A DNA stretch of 64,000 nucleotides from Xanthoparmelia taractica. Taxonomy: Eukaryota; Ascomycota; Lecanoromycetes; Lecanorales; Parmeliaceae. Each line of letters opens with the position of its first letter. The stretch's first letter is position 1. The stretch is from contig JANQBS010000156.1 in assembly GCA_033085395.1 (NCBI GenBank), positions 30,976 through 94,975 on the forward strand, read 5' to 3'. The notes under the pieces were generated by a model. The model did not search any database, was not told the origin of the DNA, and worked only from the letters and a program-made list of their open reading frames with translations. Shown here in pieces: positions 22,543 through 33,126 of the stretch. The translations under genes were made by a program, and so were the position numbers.

Positions 22543-23994
22543 ATGAGGCCTGGCCGTGCTTCCCGCATATTCACCATCATACTAGCAGCCTTCGGTTCCT
22601 TCATCATAGTCACCGTTCTCCAGCGCCTCCTCGGTGGCAGCCTTCGACCCCCTTTTTTCACAATCTCCCCGTCTGAAGCCAACCCTCCTACACCTCAAAT
22701 CCTCACCTTTTGGGAGACATGGGCTGAGGTTATCGATGCCGCAAGACCGAGGATTTCCGCTATAGAATTAGAAGAGGCAGCGCAGCCAGCGGGCATAGAG
22801 CCCGAGAATGAAAGAGAAAGGAAGCCTTTCAACCTCAGCATTGGTATACCAGACAAGGACATCCAATTGCTACGGCAATCACATGAGAGACTGATTGGGC
22901 ACGCAAACTTCTCAAGGGTCAACAAGCAAGCGAAACGACTCTTCTCAGGGACAGGCGTCGTGACTGTGGCCGGAGGGTCCTACTTCGCCCCAGCTATCCT
23001 CAGCATACGGATGCTCCGCAAGACCAACTCTACCCTCCCGGTGCAGGTATTTCTAAGAAAAAAAGCAGAGTACGAGAAGAAGATATGTCAAGAAGTACTG
23101 CCCGCGCTTAATGCCGAATGCTTCGTCATCCAAGACCACCTACGGAAAGACAACCCTGTCAAGGTGGAACATTACCAGCTAAAAGCTCTTGCCATTTTAT
23201 TTTCCTCCTATGAATCAGTCCTTTACCTCGACAGTGATTGCATAGCTCTACTTGACCCAAGGGAGCTTTTCAACTCCCAGCCCTTCCTAACCGCAGGACT
23301 CGTGTCGTGGCCAGATTACTGGATCGCAACAGAAGACCCTGTCTTCTACTATATCGCAGGCCTTCCTTCCTTCCCTAATGGTTTACCGGCAAGATCCAGC
23401 GAAGCAGGCCAGCTTTTGATATCCAAGCAGACCCATCTGAACACCCTTCTGTTGGCAGCCTACTACAACATTTACGGCCCTGGCATCTACTACCCCATCC
23501 TTAGCCAAGGCGCTGCAGGAGAGGGTGACAAGGAGACGTTTCTTGCGGCCGCAGTTGTGCTGGGGAGCCCCAACTATAGAGTTCGCCACCGTTTGGAGGC
23601 TGTAGGTTATCACGAAGAGGACCGGAAGTTCCATGGTACTGCTATGGTGCAACATCATCCCACAGATGATTATGCTTACCGAGACTCGACCTTTTCAGAG
23701 CCGATTCGACCTCTGTTTTTGCATGCCAACTCGCCGAAAATGAACATCGCGCATCTACTCGCTGCAGACAGAGTGTTCCTCCAAGGCACTGAGGATAGAT
23801 TACGGCTATGGGGTCCTAAGACATCGATGAGTAAGATGGTAGGATATGACATCGAAGAATTAGTCTGGGGAGAGATTGTGGAGGTGGCGTGCACACTCGA
23901 CAATATCCTGAAGGATTTGTGGCAGATATGCGAAAGAGCGCAACTGCATTATAAAGAGACTTTCCAGCCGGACGCCACAGCACCTCCCATTTGA
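22543..23994 (+). CDS. Mnn2-type alpha-mannosyltransferase (GT71)
   Basis: Type II Golgi glycosyltransferase of the GT71 family (Mnn2/Mnn5, alpha-1,2-mannosyl branching of N-glycan outer chains and cell-wall mannan). Single exon, 483 aa, near family length. ATG 22543 gives a short basic tail and then one membrane anchor (about residues 9-30, 'IFTIILAAFGSFIIVTVL'). The catalytic domain opens with 'GTGVVTVAGGSYFAPAILSIRMLR'. The metal/sugar-nucleotide DxD motif is 'LYLDSDC' (D230, D232), followed by 'GLVSWPDYW', a Gln-containing 'SEAGQLLISKQTH' and 'GEGDKETFLAAA', all characteristic of GT71. No breaks. A frame extension upstream to 22531 lacks an ATG. Substrate position cannot be told from sequence alone. 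Confidence 0.92.
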   Translation: MRPGRASRIFTIILAAFGSFIIVTVLQRLLGGSLRPPFFTISPSEANPPTPQILTFWETWAEVIDAARPRISAIELEEAAQPAGIEPENERERKPFNLSIGIPDKDIQLLRQSHERLIGHANFSRVNKQAKRLFSGTGVVTVAGGSYFAPAILSIRMLRKTNSTLPVQVFLRKKAEYEKKICQEVLPALNAECFVIQDHLRKDNPVKVEHYQLKALAILFSSYESVLYLDSDCIALLDPRELFNSQPFLTAGLVSWPDYWIATEDPVFYYIAGLPSFPNGLPARSSEAGQLLISKQTHLNTLLLAAYYNIYGPGIYYPILSQGAAGEGDKETFLAAAVVLGSPNYRVRHRLEAVGYHEEDRKFHGTAMVQHHPTDDYAYRDSTFSEPIRPLFLHANSPKMNIAHLLAADRVFLQGTEDRLRLWGPKTSMSKMVGYDIEELVWGEIVEVACTLDNILKDLWQICERAQLHYKETFQPDATAPPI

Positions 23995-25388
23995 TGCATG
24001 TTGACAATCTCGTCGATCATGGCTTGGTGGTCGACTAAAGTGCAATGTTCTAGCCCAAAGGTACGGCAATTCCGTTTTAGCGACAAGGGCCTGGGCCTCT
24101 ACTCGCATCTACCCGGTTACCTCCACTCGGGACTTTCCGTTGTTCTACGAAGGTGAGAGCCAAAAGCTAGCTTGGTAGAAAGAAGGGCCAGATCCTTGAA
24201 TGTACTCTGTACGATAGCAGGAGTAAATAATAGAGTACTCTACGCCTTCCGATGAACTAGATTCGTACTCTTGATAAGGATTGCCATATTTTGTGTTATG
24301 CTGCACAATGCCATTTGGCCGGCTGTCTTGTTGATCGGAAAGTATTGAAGGTTCTCTTCCGTGTAGGCTAATGTTGCTGTATGTTAAGAGCAATATTGCG
24401 GTTAACCGTACGCTCGGGGCCCTAAGTAGGAGGGCTCCTTCCGTTCGTTACCATGTTTTACCTTGATATCTATCCGTCGCTTGTCGCCGGTATGTTGTTG
24501 TAGTCCACACCTGAGGCTGCCCTGAGCGCGCATACTGCGAGTCACGACCAATGTTACACTATGCATGCACGCTTCGACGAAGAAAGATCATTCAAACTTA
24601 ACGTATGCTTCAACGTCGCTGCGCAGTCCGGGAGCCTTACGATTATGGGCATCGCGCGAAGATAGAAGATGAAAAGGCGGCAACGTCAGAGCGCGAATTA
24701 TTGTGGCCAGGCTACGAGAGATGGACGGCTTGTTCTTGGGCAAGAGATTCAATGTTGTCCTATCAGATAATTTTGCATGATCCATACAGATCCCATCTCT
24801 TCGGTTCTGCTCGGCAAAGCCACTTCAAGATCTGATTCGCCAAGACGACCTCTTTTCCATGTGGCCGGTCTTACTGCATGATGCACCTGGCTCAAATCAT
24901 ACAAGGGCTAACCTTTTGCTGGGTTACGATCGCCGGGTAATCCGTTGGGCTTGAGAGGGGAAGGTCAGCCACTTTTGACCCATAGTTCCGGGGAAATGAT
25001 ATCCTTCCCTACTGCGACCGTTGGTATGATCAAGCTTACCAGATGGCTGCGGGCGACAGGATCGGCCTTGAAGGCGGGTAAGTTATCCCTGTTGATTCTG
25101 CTTTCAGTTCCAGATATCAAACCTCTTCATCCCCGGTGATTTGGTCAGGGTTTATATCTTGAAGAGCCAGACGGTGTGGAACCTGCCATTTTGCCTTCTA
25201 ATATCATCTGTTGTGTTCCTGTCTCTAAAGTATACTTGCGAACGACTTCCCAACTCAAAGCCGTACTCAGCTTCAGCAACCCGTGACCAGTTCTTGATTG
25301 ATTGGATGCTCTTACCCTGATCGAAACGCTGGTCCCAACAAGCAGATTTCCTCTGGCTTCCTAGATCTCTCGTCAACGTGGACTCCAA
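23995..25388. other. Intergenic, no gene recognised
   Basis: About 1.4 kb of normal composition. Short frames on both strands without domains. Probably the terminator of the GT71 gene and the promoter of the receptor gene. Confidence 0.5.
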
Positions 25389-26762
25389 ATGACATACGTC
25401 AATCCGAAGAGTGTGATAGCTTGCGGAATCCTCTTTCCGATCCTCGGAGCAATTACAGTGGCCCTGCGCTTTAGGATCAGACATACCAGGAAATTAGTCT
25501 TAGGAGGAGACGATTGGCTTTGCCTACCTGCATTGGTAGGTGACACCTTTGCTGCCACACCGATTGCTACGTACTGATCTGGCATCTACGAAGCTTCTCC
25601 TGTGGGCCGAGGGAGGGCTGCAGATAGCTGGAGCTGCAACACATTCGTTTGGATGGCACTCGCCTTCTTATAACAGTGCGACTGAGTTCATAAACGATGA
25701 TGAGCCCTCGGTTAAAATCCTCGGCAAGGTGAGCCGGTAGCTGGTGCTCTTCCTGAGATAATAACCGGTGCTGATTGATCCCATACCAGCTGCAAACCGC
25801 CTTCGATTTGATACACCCCATAGCCCTTGGACTTTTAAAAATCTCCATTTGCCTATTCTATCGGCGGATATTCCGCGGCCGCAAGTTCAGTATCATCAAC
25901 TGGATCACAATAGGCGTCATCGTCTTGTGGAGCTTGGCTTTCTTCGTTACAATTGCCGCGGCTTGTAACAAGCACTTCGAAGCCAACTGGGCTTCTCTCG
26001 GGGTACTCAAGCAGGAATGCGTGGATACCTTCAGGATGCTTCTTACGTATACCATTACCGACGTAGCGGTCGATCTCGTCATCATTGTCATGCCAATACC
26101 TTTGGTACGTAAATTTGAACACACATCAGTACGTTCTCCCTAATGACAGATACAGATATTTGGTCTTCAGATGCCCTTGAAACGTAAATTTGCTGTTTGC
26201 GGTGTGATTCTCGTTGGAGCGTTGTAAGGCCTCAATGGATGAATGCCAGTGGCCAGCAAATGGGTTGACTTACAATTTCCACAGAGCAATCGCCTGCGGA
26301 ATCACGAGAATGGTCATTTTCATCGAGGTCCTGGTTCCCCCACGTATGTGCAGGTATTCCGCTCTCGCCAGGCCGTTCGGCGCAGCTAACTTATCAGTCC
26401 TTGCAAATGCCAGAGTTGCGGGTCTCCTTGCCACAGATGACATTGGGGTCGTCTCACTTCTACTTTTCTGGGGCATGGTGGAGCTCGGCGTTGGCATGAT
26501 CGCTATCTGCTTGCCGACGCTTCGTCCCCTATTCCGTGGTTGGTCACCCGAAAGCATAATACGCAGCATCAGATCAGCTTTGTCCCTGCGCTCTATACAC
26601 AGCGGTGGCAGTAGCGCCAGATCTACCGGGCGTCCTGCGAAAGACGCACAACAAGTGGGCTCCGAGTCATCCATCGTTGGGATTAATATGGAACCAATCA
26701 CGAATGGAAAAGCCAGCACGGAGGGAACCGTAACACGAGTTTATGGAGGTGAAGAGGGTTAG
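25389..26762 (+). CDS. Pth11-like integral membrane receptor (fungal rhodopsin domain)
   Basis: Seven-helix plasma-membrane protein of the fungal Pth11/SAT4-like family, whose members include sensors of surface and chemical cues. Model: exons 25389-25535, 25594-25728, 25790-26104, 26156-26223, 26285-26343, 26398-26762; sum 1089 nt, 362 aa, with five introns of 51-61 nt and canonical ends. Family marks: 'LRFRIRHTRKLVLGGDDWL' after TM1, 'FGWHSP' in the first loop, 'LLKISICLFYRRIF' in TM3, a long TM4 ('VIVLWSLAFFVTIAAAC'), 'DVAVDLVIIVMPIPL' in TM5, 'ITRMVIFIEVLV' in TM6 and 'MVELGVGMIAICLPTLRPLF' as TM7. The tail is Ser-rich and cytosolic. The N-terminus begins almost at TM1 with no extracellular CFEM domain. 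It lies 444 bp upstream of the O-methyltransferase on the same strand. Confidence 0.88.
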
Positions 26763-27206
26763 AGCCAGACACGGAGGCATGGCGAGGGCGATATCAGGGT
26801 GGATCGAGAATTTGGTCTTAGCCGCCAAGAAGTCTAGGGGGTGGTTGCTGTTCTGGACTTGCTAGCACGACGTCTCATTGGGCGATTTTTCGAATGAGGG
26901 TTACTGGCTGTCGGTCGCATTCGTGGTAGAGAAAAGACATAAAACGAACGAAGCTCTGGTGATGAAATTCCTCACCAGCAGCTCCCACAGTATTGAAAAT
27001 TATCCAGACCACCTTCCGTAAAAGGGCTAGAATCAAAGCAGTACAAAGTCCCAAGATGCAGGTTAAACTCTTGCATGCTGCACACCCTCTCTTAGCACTT
27101 CTCTGCTTAAACAACTCTTTTCAGCTTCAGGGCGCTGGCTTTTAAATCTTTTCTTCCCAAAGCTTATGATAGACAGCTTCTGAGCCATCCTATCAAAAAA
27201 TCAAAA
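26763..27206. promoter_or_regulatory. Spacer, likely O-methyltransferase promoter
   Basis: 444 bp between the receptor stop and the O-methyltransferase ATG, both genes on plus. No defined operator or terminator motif found. The ATG at 27207 follows an A-rich leader (TCAAAAATGAAC). Confidence 0.35.
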
Positions 27207-28800
27207 ATGAACAATGCCTCTCGAATTCTGGAACTCGCCACCCAAATCATGGAAAATACGACGATAGTCAATGACTACTTGATAACAACTGGCCGGCCCC
27301 AACCATCCTTTGACATTGACGGCCCTACCGATCTCGCTCTCGAATCCATCGAGGCAGAAAATGCACGTATGGCGTGTATCGGAGCCTCGATGGAACTGCA
27401 AGACCTGATGCAAGGGCCCATAGCATGTTTAAGACCCACGGTATATTATATAGGCTCTCAATTTCTCAAGACCAAAAACGACCTAAATGGATTTGTCTCC
27501 GTACTGACATCAAATGAGATCAACGCCACCAGCCTCGAAGCCATCTACCGCTACGACATTCCCAAAAAGGTGCCCCTCGACGGCACGGGCATCTCGATCA
27601 AAGAGCTCGCGGCCAAATGCGACATGTATGAGCCGAACCTGAGACGGATACTCCGTTATGCGATATGTTATCATCGCGTTTTTCGCGAACCGCGGGTTGG
27701 CGTCGTCGCTCATTCGGCTGCGTCGAGGCTGCTGGTTGATGACCGGGCGATGTTCGATACGCTGGGTATGATGTTCGATGAGAGCTGGCAGGCGTTTGCG
27801 CGTGTGCGTATTGCCCTGTCCTGGACCAGTACCTAAGAGGGAGTGTGAGGAGAGGGGTGAGTGTTTCTGCTGACAAAGATGCGTGATGCAGACTTGTGAT
27901 GCCATGTTGAGATTCAACAGCCAGGAGCCACATGAGACGGTGAATTCCTCCCTCAGCATCGTCATATCTCCCGAATTTCGATAAGAATGTATAAACTAAT
28001 CCGACTTTCATCCACAAAGGGCTACTCCCTCGCTCATCATCCCTCCACCACCCCATGGTCCAACTACGCCGCCCACCCACCCCTCGGCAAACGCTTCGCC
28101 TCCGCCATGGTATCACTCGCCTCCAACACCGGGCAATCGCCCCATCACCTCGCAGCAGGCTACCCTTGGGCATCCCTCAAACCCGGAAGTACTGTCATCG
28201 ACATGGGCGGCTCAGAAGGGCACGTCAGCGTCGCGATCGCGAAAAAGCACCATCATTTGCAGTTCATGGTCCAGGATCTCCCGGAAATCATATCTAATGC
28301 GGCATTGGGCAATGAACTTGATGAGGGAGTGAGGAAGCGAGTCCATTTCATGACGCAGGATTTCCTGCAGGAGCAGATGGTGCGGGGAGATGTATTCTTG
28401 CTGAGATGGATCCTGCATGATTGGCCGGATCAGTATGTCGTGAGGATATTGAGGAATTTGAGGCCGGTCTTGAGGGATGGGGATAAGGTCGTGGTTAATG
28501 ATCAGCTTATGCCCGGGTTGGGGGAGGTGAGCAGTGTGATTGAGCGGCAGATTAGGTCAGTTTGTGCTTTCAGATTTTTCGAGAGGGATTTTTTGGGTGC
28601 GGTTGAGCGTTTTGTCCGTGGCTGATGCAGCGGATAGGTTTTTTGATATGGTCATGCTGAGTTTTTTCAACGCACGCGAAAGGGAGAAGGCCGATTGGGA
28701 GGGTTTGTTTCGCGAGGCGGATGAGAGGTTTACGGATGTCAGGATTTGGACGCCAGAAGGGTCTTCGTTTGCGATTATTGAGGCTACTTGGAGGTCATAG
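27207..28800 (+). CDS. SAM-dependent O-methyltransferase, fungal secondary-metabolite type
   Basis: Class II-like plant/fungal O-methyltransferase, the fold of sterigmatocystin 8-O-methyltransferase relatives. It would transfer methyl from S-adenosylmethionine to a hydroxyl of a small molecule. Model: exons 27207-27803, 27892-27939, 28020-28555, 28638-28800; sum 1344 nt, 447 aa. Introns are 88, 80 and 82 nt, all GT...AG. The N-terminal half holds a winged-helix dimerisation domain ('ISIKELAAKCDMYEPNLRRILRY'). SAM motif I is 'VIDMGGSEGHVSVAIAK' (from about residue 274). The catalytic base is His348 in 'LRWILHDWPD'. The end is 'EGSSFAIIEATWR'. The last intron has two frame-keeping versions; I chose the GTCAGT donor with acceptor GGATAG. 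No synthase is nearby, so the substrate is unknown. Confidence 0.9.
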
Positions 28801-28944
28801 TGGAATCCCCGACAGGGTTGGAGGGACATGGACGGTTCAGTAGAGGTATTTGCTTATTGTAAAAGTCGCAAGGGGAGTACGAATGATAGGTAAAGTGGAA
28901 GAAGATAACCTGCCGCAAGTTAAAATGAAATTCTCTTTTTTCAA

Positions 28945-28975
28945 CCCCTTAGCCCTAGCCCTAGCCCTAGCCCTA
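28945..28975. repeat. Interstitial telomere-like hexamer repeat
   Basis: Four AGCCCT units follow CCCTT in the spacer upstream of the 121-aa gene. The unit equals CTAGGG on the other strand, one base off the telomeric TTAGGG. It could be a promoter element or a healed telomere-type sequence. Confidence 0.6.
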
Positions 28976-29159
28976 GTACTGATCTCGAGCAATTAGGGGC
29001 TAATTTCTTGGCTCTTGGCTCACCACATTTGAAACAGGGCAAGCATCACCCCCACGTCACCACCCCGCACCTCTCTCCCTCTCTCTCTACGCCACACTGA
29101 CTCTTATACCCCCCCGAAATACCATTGTAATCACAATACATATACAAACCACCACCATA

Positions 29160-29746
29160 ATGGACTTCATCAAGAACGCAGTGAGCGGCGGCGGCGGCGA
29201 CAATAACAAGAGCGGCGAGAACTCTCAGCAGAATGAAAACAGCCAGAGCGGCGGAGGAGGCGGAGGAGGAGGTTTCTTCGGTCCCATGGGAGAGAAGCTT
29301 AATTCCGCCGCTGGAGGGGGCAAGGAGAGCGAGAAGAATGAGGATTTGCTTGATAAGGGTATGTGTGTGGTTTTTCTTACTTATTTGCCTGGCTACCCAA
29401 AATAAAATCAGACCCTTTTCTTCCTTTCTTCACACCCTCCCCATTCCCTCCCGCTCTCTTCTTCTCTTCAAATTCAATATCCGTCGCTCTATATCCGGAT
29501 TCACGTATATTTTTCCATACTGTATATGCGTTTCCTGTTATATGCAGCTAATCTCCGTCCATTGCCTTTTGCCCTGTAGGCATCGACGCCGTGCAGCAGT
29601 ACGGCCTGGGCCAGGGCGACCAGAGCAATGAGTCGGCGTTTGAGCAGGCCAAAGACGAGCAGATTTCGGACGAGGTCCGGAGGCAGTATAAGAATATGAC
29701 GGGGAGCGATATCCCGATTAAGGATAAGGAGACGAGATTTGGGTAG
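29160..29746 (+). CDS. Small Gly/Ser/Asn-rich conserved fungal protein
   Basis: Model: exons 29160-29358 and 29580-29746 around a 221-nt intron (GTATGT...CTGTAG); sum 366 nt, 121 aa. The protein starts 'MDFIKNAVSGGGG', has a Gly-rich low-complexity centre and a charged C-terminal half ('LGQGDQSNESAFEQAKDEQ'). I recall similar short proteins in many Pezizomycotina, sometimes labelled DNA-damage-responsive, but I cannot assign a function. No signal peptide or membrane segment; probably soluble and largely disordered. The intron is longer than others in the window and contains pyrimidine-rich stretches. The leader from 29080 to 29159 is C/T-rich, as is common for highly expressed fungal genes. 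Confidence 0.75.
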
Positions 29747-30723
29747 AAGTGGAGAAGGGACGGAAAAGGAAAGGGGGATGAGGATGTGGTGGCTTGCAGT
29801 GGGGATTTGAGAGAGCGTGCTGAGCGGAGCTAGAGAGATGAGATGGGGGGAGACTGGAACGTTTGTTCATTGGCTCTGCGGAGCTGGAGCTGGCTACTTG
29901 GTGTCCATAGGCTACAATGAGTACGACCGCTTGCAAAGAACTGCTCTTACTAGTGCCTGCTTCGTGGCACAGCTGTCGCAGCTCTTTCATCTCGGAACAG
30001 TCTGCCCTATTCGACGGCTGCTTCGGCATCCGAGGGGCATGGTTGGATGCTCGATCAATGTACTCGCGACAGCATAATAGAGCGGTAGGGTATGTGCATA
30101 CATTGCTAATAATGATGTTGTTTGCTTCTGCATATGGGATATGTTACATTTGTATATCTTGCCTGACGTTGAAAAGAGGCGGCTTGTCATTTTGAATGAT
30201 CTTCGCCGGCGCGGACTAGCTTGGCTTTCTTTTGTCCCCGATGTGGATGTGCCGTAAATACGCGTTGTTGGGGGACGCGAACTTTCGCGTTCCTAGGGTG
30301 TCTGCGGGTTGTGATATTCTTGAAATGACTGGGATGAGTGCGTAAGTGTTTCAATTGATCGTTTATCGAATGATTTCATACAAGAGAGATTTGTTATCAT
30401 TGGTGAGGATAAAGTTTCTGGATATATCGGTGCTCTGTTGCGTTTGGGCCTCCTTCCTTTGCTGTAAAACCTCAGACGAACGGGTCTGAGCGTTTCCATT
30501 ACTGCATCTGTATCTGCGTGTTGTAGCTAATGCTGCAGCAGTGACTCACTTATCTTGAAGAGAAGAACATATTGGATTTCCGTCACCTTTGAAATTAAAA
30601 GCTGTGCTTCAGCTCATTGTTGTCGCTGTCTGTCACTTATCGAACGCGTCTCAAGATCTCAGCAAACAAACTGCTATCGACTTTTGAATTTGGAGTAACG
30701 TTCACCGCAAAACCCCATCCAAT
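29747..30723. other. Intergenic, no gene recognised
   Basis: About 980 bp between two plus-strand genes. No domain-bearing frame, RNA gene or repeat seen. The last 100 bp is the probable promoter of the MYND gene. Confidence 0.5.
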
Positions 30724-31395
30724 ATGAATCCTAGCATGGCCGAAGTCTGCTCCAACCCTTCTTGCTCAGAACCCGGCACTCTTAAATGCGGTCGATGCAA
30801 GAGTGCCAGATACTGCGGCCAGGACTGCCAACGAAGCCAATGGAGCGCCCACAAAGCTGCTTGTAAAGCAGCCAGCAAGCCCAACACCCCAAAATCCAAC
30901 TGCTACATTCTCCGCGCCGAGCCTCAGACCGCCAACGCGCCCGTCCTCGACAACATCGCAGGCCAGATTGTGCCCTTTAGTCTGTCGGACTATGGCAACG
31001 AGTCCAAGGAAAAGCGCCAGCTTGGACAACACCTTGGGTGGAAGAGTTCGATGGAGGTCGGCAAGTTCTACGATCACTCGGGCACCGATAAGTGGTATTA
31101 CTACGTCTACGGGGATGCTCGCGCTTTCAATAGGAAATCCGGCTTGCCGGTCAATGAGGCCGCGGGATTGGTATGCCATAAGAGGCCAATCTATGGCGAT
31201 ATTGGCATTGTCAGGTCGGGTCCTCTGGGGTCCAAGTTCGCGGAGGAGTTCTCGAAGACGGAGTTGGCGGAGGCGGTTGAGTTTTACAAGACGCATGATA
31301 AGGACCAGGTCTTTGCGCAGCGGGAGATGAGTCGGGCAACGAGGACTTGGGGGGTGCCTGGTGCTGAGTGTGCTTCTGTGCATATGCATATCTGA
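30724..31395 (+). CDS. MYND zinc-finger protein
   Basis: Single-exon gene, 223 aa. An N-terminal MYND finger (about residues 9-47) reads 'CSNPSCSEPGTLKCGRCKSA' followed by 'YCGQDCQRSQWSAHKAAC', with all Cys/His ligands present. MYND fingers bind short Pro-rich peptides in partner proteins rather than DNA. The remaining 175 residues have no catalytic domain that I recognise; there is no SET domain. Start: ATG 30724. A second in-frame ATG lies four codons on (MAEVC) and would still keep the finger. Soluble, with no signal or membrane segment. Confidence 0.88.
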   Translation: MNPSMAEVCSNPSCSEPGTLKCGRCKSARYCGQDCQRSQWSAHKAACKAASKPNTPKSNCYILRAEPQTANAPVLDNIAGQIVPFSLSDYGNESKEKRQLGQHLGWKSSMEVGKFYDHSGTDKWYYYVYGDARAFNRKSGLPVNEAAGLVCHKRPIYGDIGIVRSGPLGSKFAEEFSKTELAEAVEFYKTHDKDQVFAQREMSRATRTWGVPGAECASVHMHI

Positions 31396-32577
31396 GGAGG
31401 ATGTTCTGGAGACCCAATTGGCTGGACTGCTCTGCCATGCTGCGGAGATGGATGCTTGCCTGATGTCTTCATTCAATCTGCGTGCGAAGGATGCGTTCGG
31501 TCGAGCAGCTGTTGCTGCAAGTCAGTACCCTACTTACCTAAGTATGTTGATCAGCCTCTTGAGCCACTCCAAACCTATCGGTCGGAGATCCTGAAAATCA
31601 CTGTGAATTGCTCTCGCACCTAACACTGTTGGAAACTGTGCTTTGCCTGTCTATCATGCCATAGCGCCTTGCTACGATTCCATTCGGCATGTACGGGCAA
31701 TCTTGAAAACGCTACAACAGTAAAATCTTGAGCACTCTTCACCTGTTTTTTTTTTTTTTTTTTTTTGACATCTTAGAAATCTTTGAGGCTGGATCTTGCT
31801 GGCTCTTTCTATTGTTGAAGAGGAGGTTAATTATCTTTCGCTCTTTGCTATTCCAAGTTCATACAACAGTCGATACCTGGGGCTTACAAAGATAGCATCT
31901 GCAAGACCCCAAGTTTATGGTTGTGGTCTATGTCGACAGACTTAGTTGGTCCGGTCACTGCCGGACTCTCAGAGTAACAGAGCAGTGCTGGCCGTGCGCT
32001 CGTCGGATGAAGCGGCGCGTATCTCAAATTAAAGGAGCATCTGAAGGTGCACGGCTCTCTGGATTGAACGATCCTGAATGTGGTCAGTAGCATTACAGTC
32101 CACACTACTTACTATACGGAGGTAGACGACGGCATTTTCCTGGCCATTAAAAGCACGATTCGCATCTCGGACACTGGGCGCAAAGCTTCCAAAGACGTTG
32201 ATATTGAATGCGAAGTCTTGGGGCCTGTGCCGGTATGTGCAGCGCATCAATGAGACGATTCATTGCAAGATATCTTGGGTCGTTGATGCCGTAAATCGGC
32301 CTGGGGTAGTGATGTTGGCGGGAACGGGAGGGTTTCGTTTGATCTAGTTGTAGATGATAGGTAGGACAGAGAATAAAAAGATTGCTGTATTGACTTTATC
32401 CAATGGCATTTTAATCTACCATGTAGAAATACTGTACAACAGTAGAAGCGCTTAAGCGACAATTCCGCTGGCCCCATGTTTGCTGCTCCTGCTATTGAAT
32501 TCTGCCACTACAATTTCCCCCTGCCTCATTCGTCGAGATTCGTCAAGCTTACTATTCACTCGCCCACCCTGGACACA
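31396..32577. other. Intergenic with poly-T tract
   Basis: No gene recognised. A 21-base T run at 31746-31766 is the only conspicuous element. The region separates two plus-strand genes. Confidence 0.5.
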
Positions 32578-33126
32578 ATGGCTACCGTCCTGCTCGTGGT
32601 CGACATGCAACACGTCTTCCTCAACATGACCACCACCGCCCTCCCCAACATCCTCAACCTCTGCCACCATTTCAAAGCCTCCAAACTCCCCCTCATCTTC
32701 ACCCAGCACGGCCACTCAAAACAAGAGCTCACCCCGCCCTACCCCAACCAGCTCGTCCGCAAATGGGGACCCGACGGCTCAATAGCTACAGGCAGCAAGG
32801 ACTGGAAGTTCATCCCGGAGATTGAGAAAATAGCAAAGGATCACCGTGTCGTGGCAAAGAATACGTATGACGCTTTTATCAATACGGATTTGGGCGATGT
32901 GTTGGAAAGGGCGTCGATCGAGAGGGTTGTGGTCTGTGGCGTCATGACGGATTGCTGCTGCGATACGACGGCCAGGAGCGCCTTTAATAGGGGCTACGAG
33001 ACTTGGCTCGTGCGGGATGCCTGTGGGAGTGCGAATAAAAACCAGCATGAGGCGGGGTTGAGGGGCTTTGGGTTCGCGTTTGGCGAGGTCCTGACGACGG
33101 AGGAGGTGATGGAGAGGCTGAAATGA
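32578..33126 (+). CDS. Isochorismatase-family cysteine hydrolase
   Basis: 182-aa single-exon protein of the isochorismatase-like hydrolase superfamily (nicotinamidase, ureidoacrylate hydrolase and related amidases). The catalytic triad is visible: Asp9 in 'LLVVDMQ', Lys94 in 'VVAKNTYDAF', and Cys127 in 'CGVMTDCCCDTTARSAF' (fourth residue of the T-D-C-C signature). The usual cis-peptide GVMT precedes it. I chose ATG 32578 because it gives the family-typical N-terminus; an upstream in-frame extension adds about 34 residues without domain character. No targeting signal, so cytosolic. The exact substrate is not predictable. Codon third positions are strongly C-biased in the first half, suggesting good expression. 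Confidence 0.9.
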   Translation: MATVLLVVDMQHVFLNMTTTALPNILNLCHHFKASKLPLIFTQHGHSKQELTPPYPNQLVRKWGPDGSIATGSKDWKFIPEIEKIAKDHRVVAKNTYDAFINTDLGDVLERASIERVVVCGVMTDCCCDTTARSAFNRGYETWLVRDACGSANKNQHEAGLRGFGFAFGEVLTTEEVMERLK

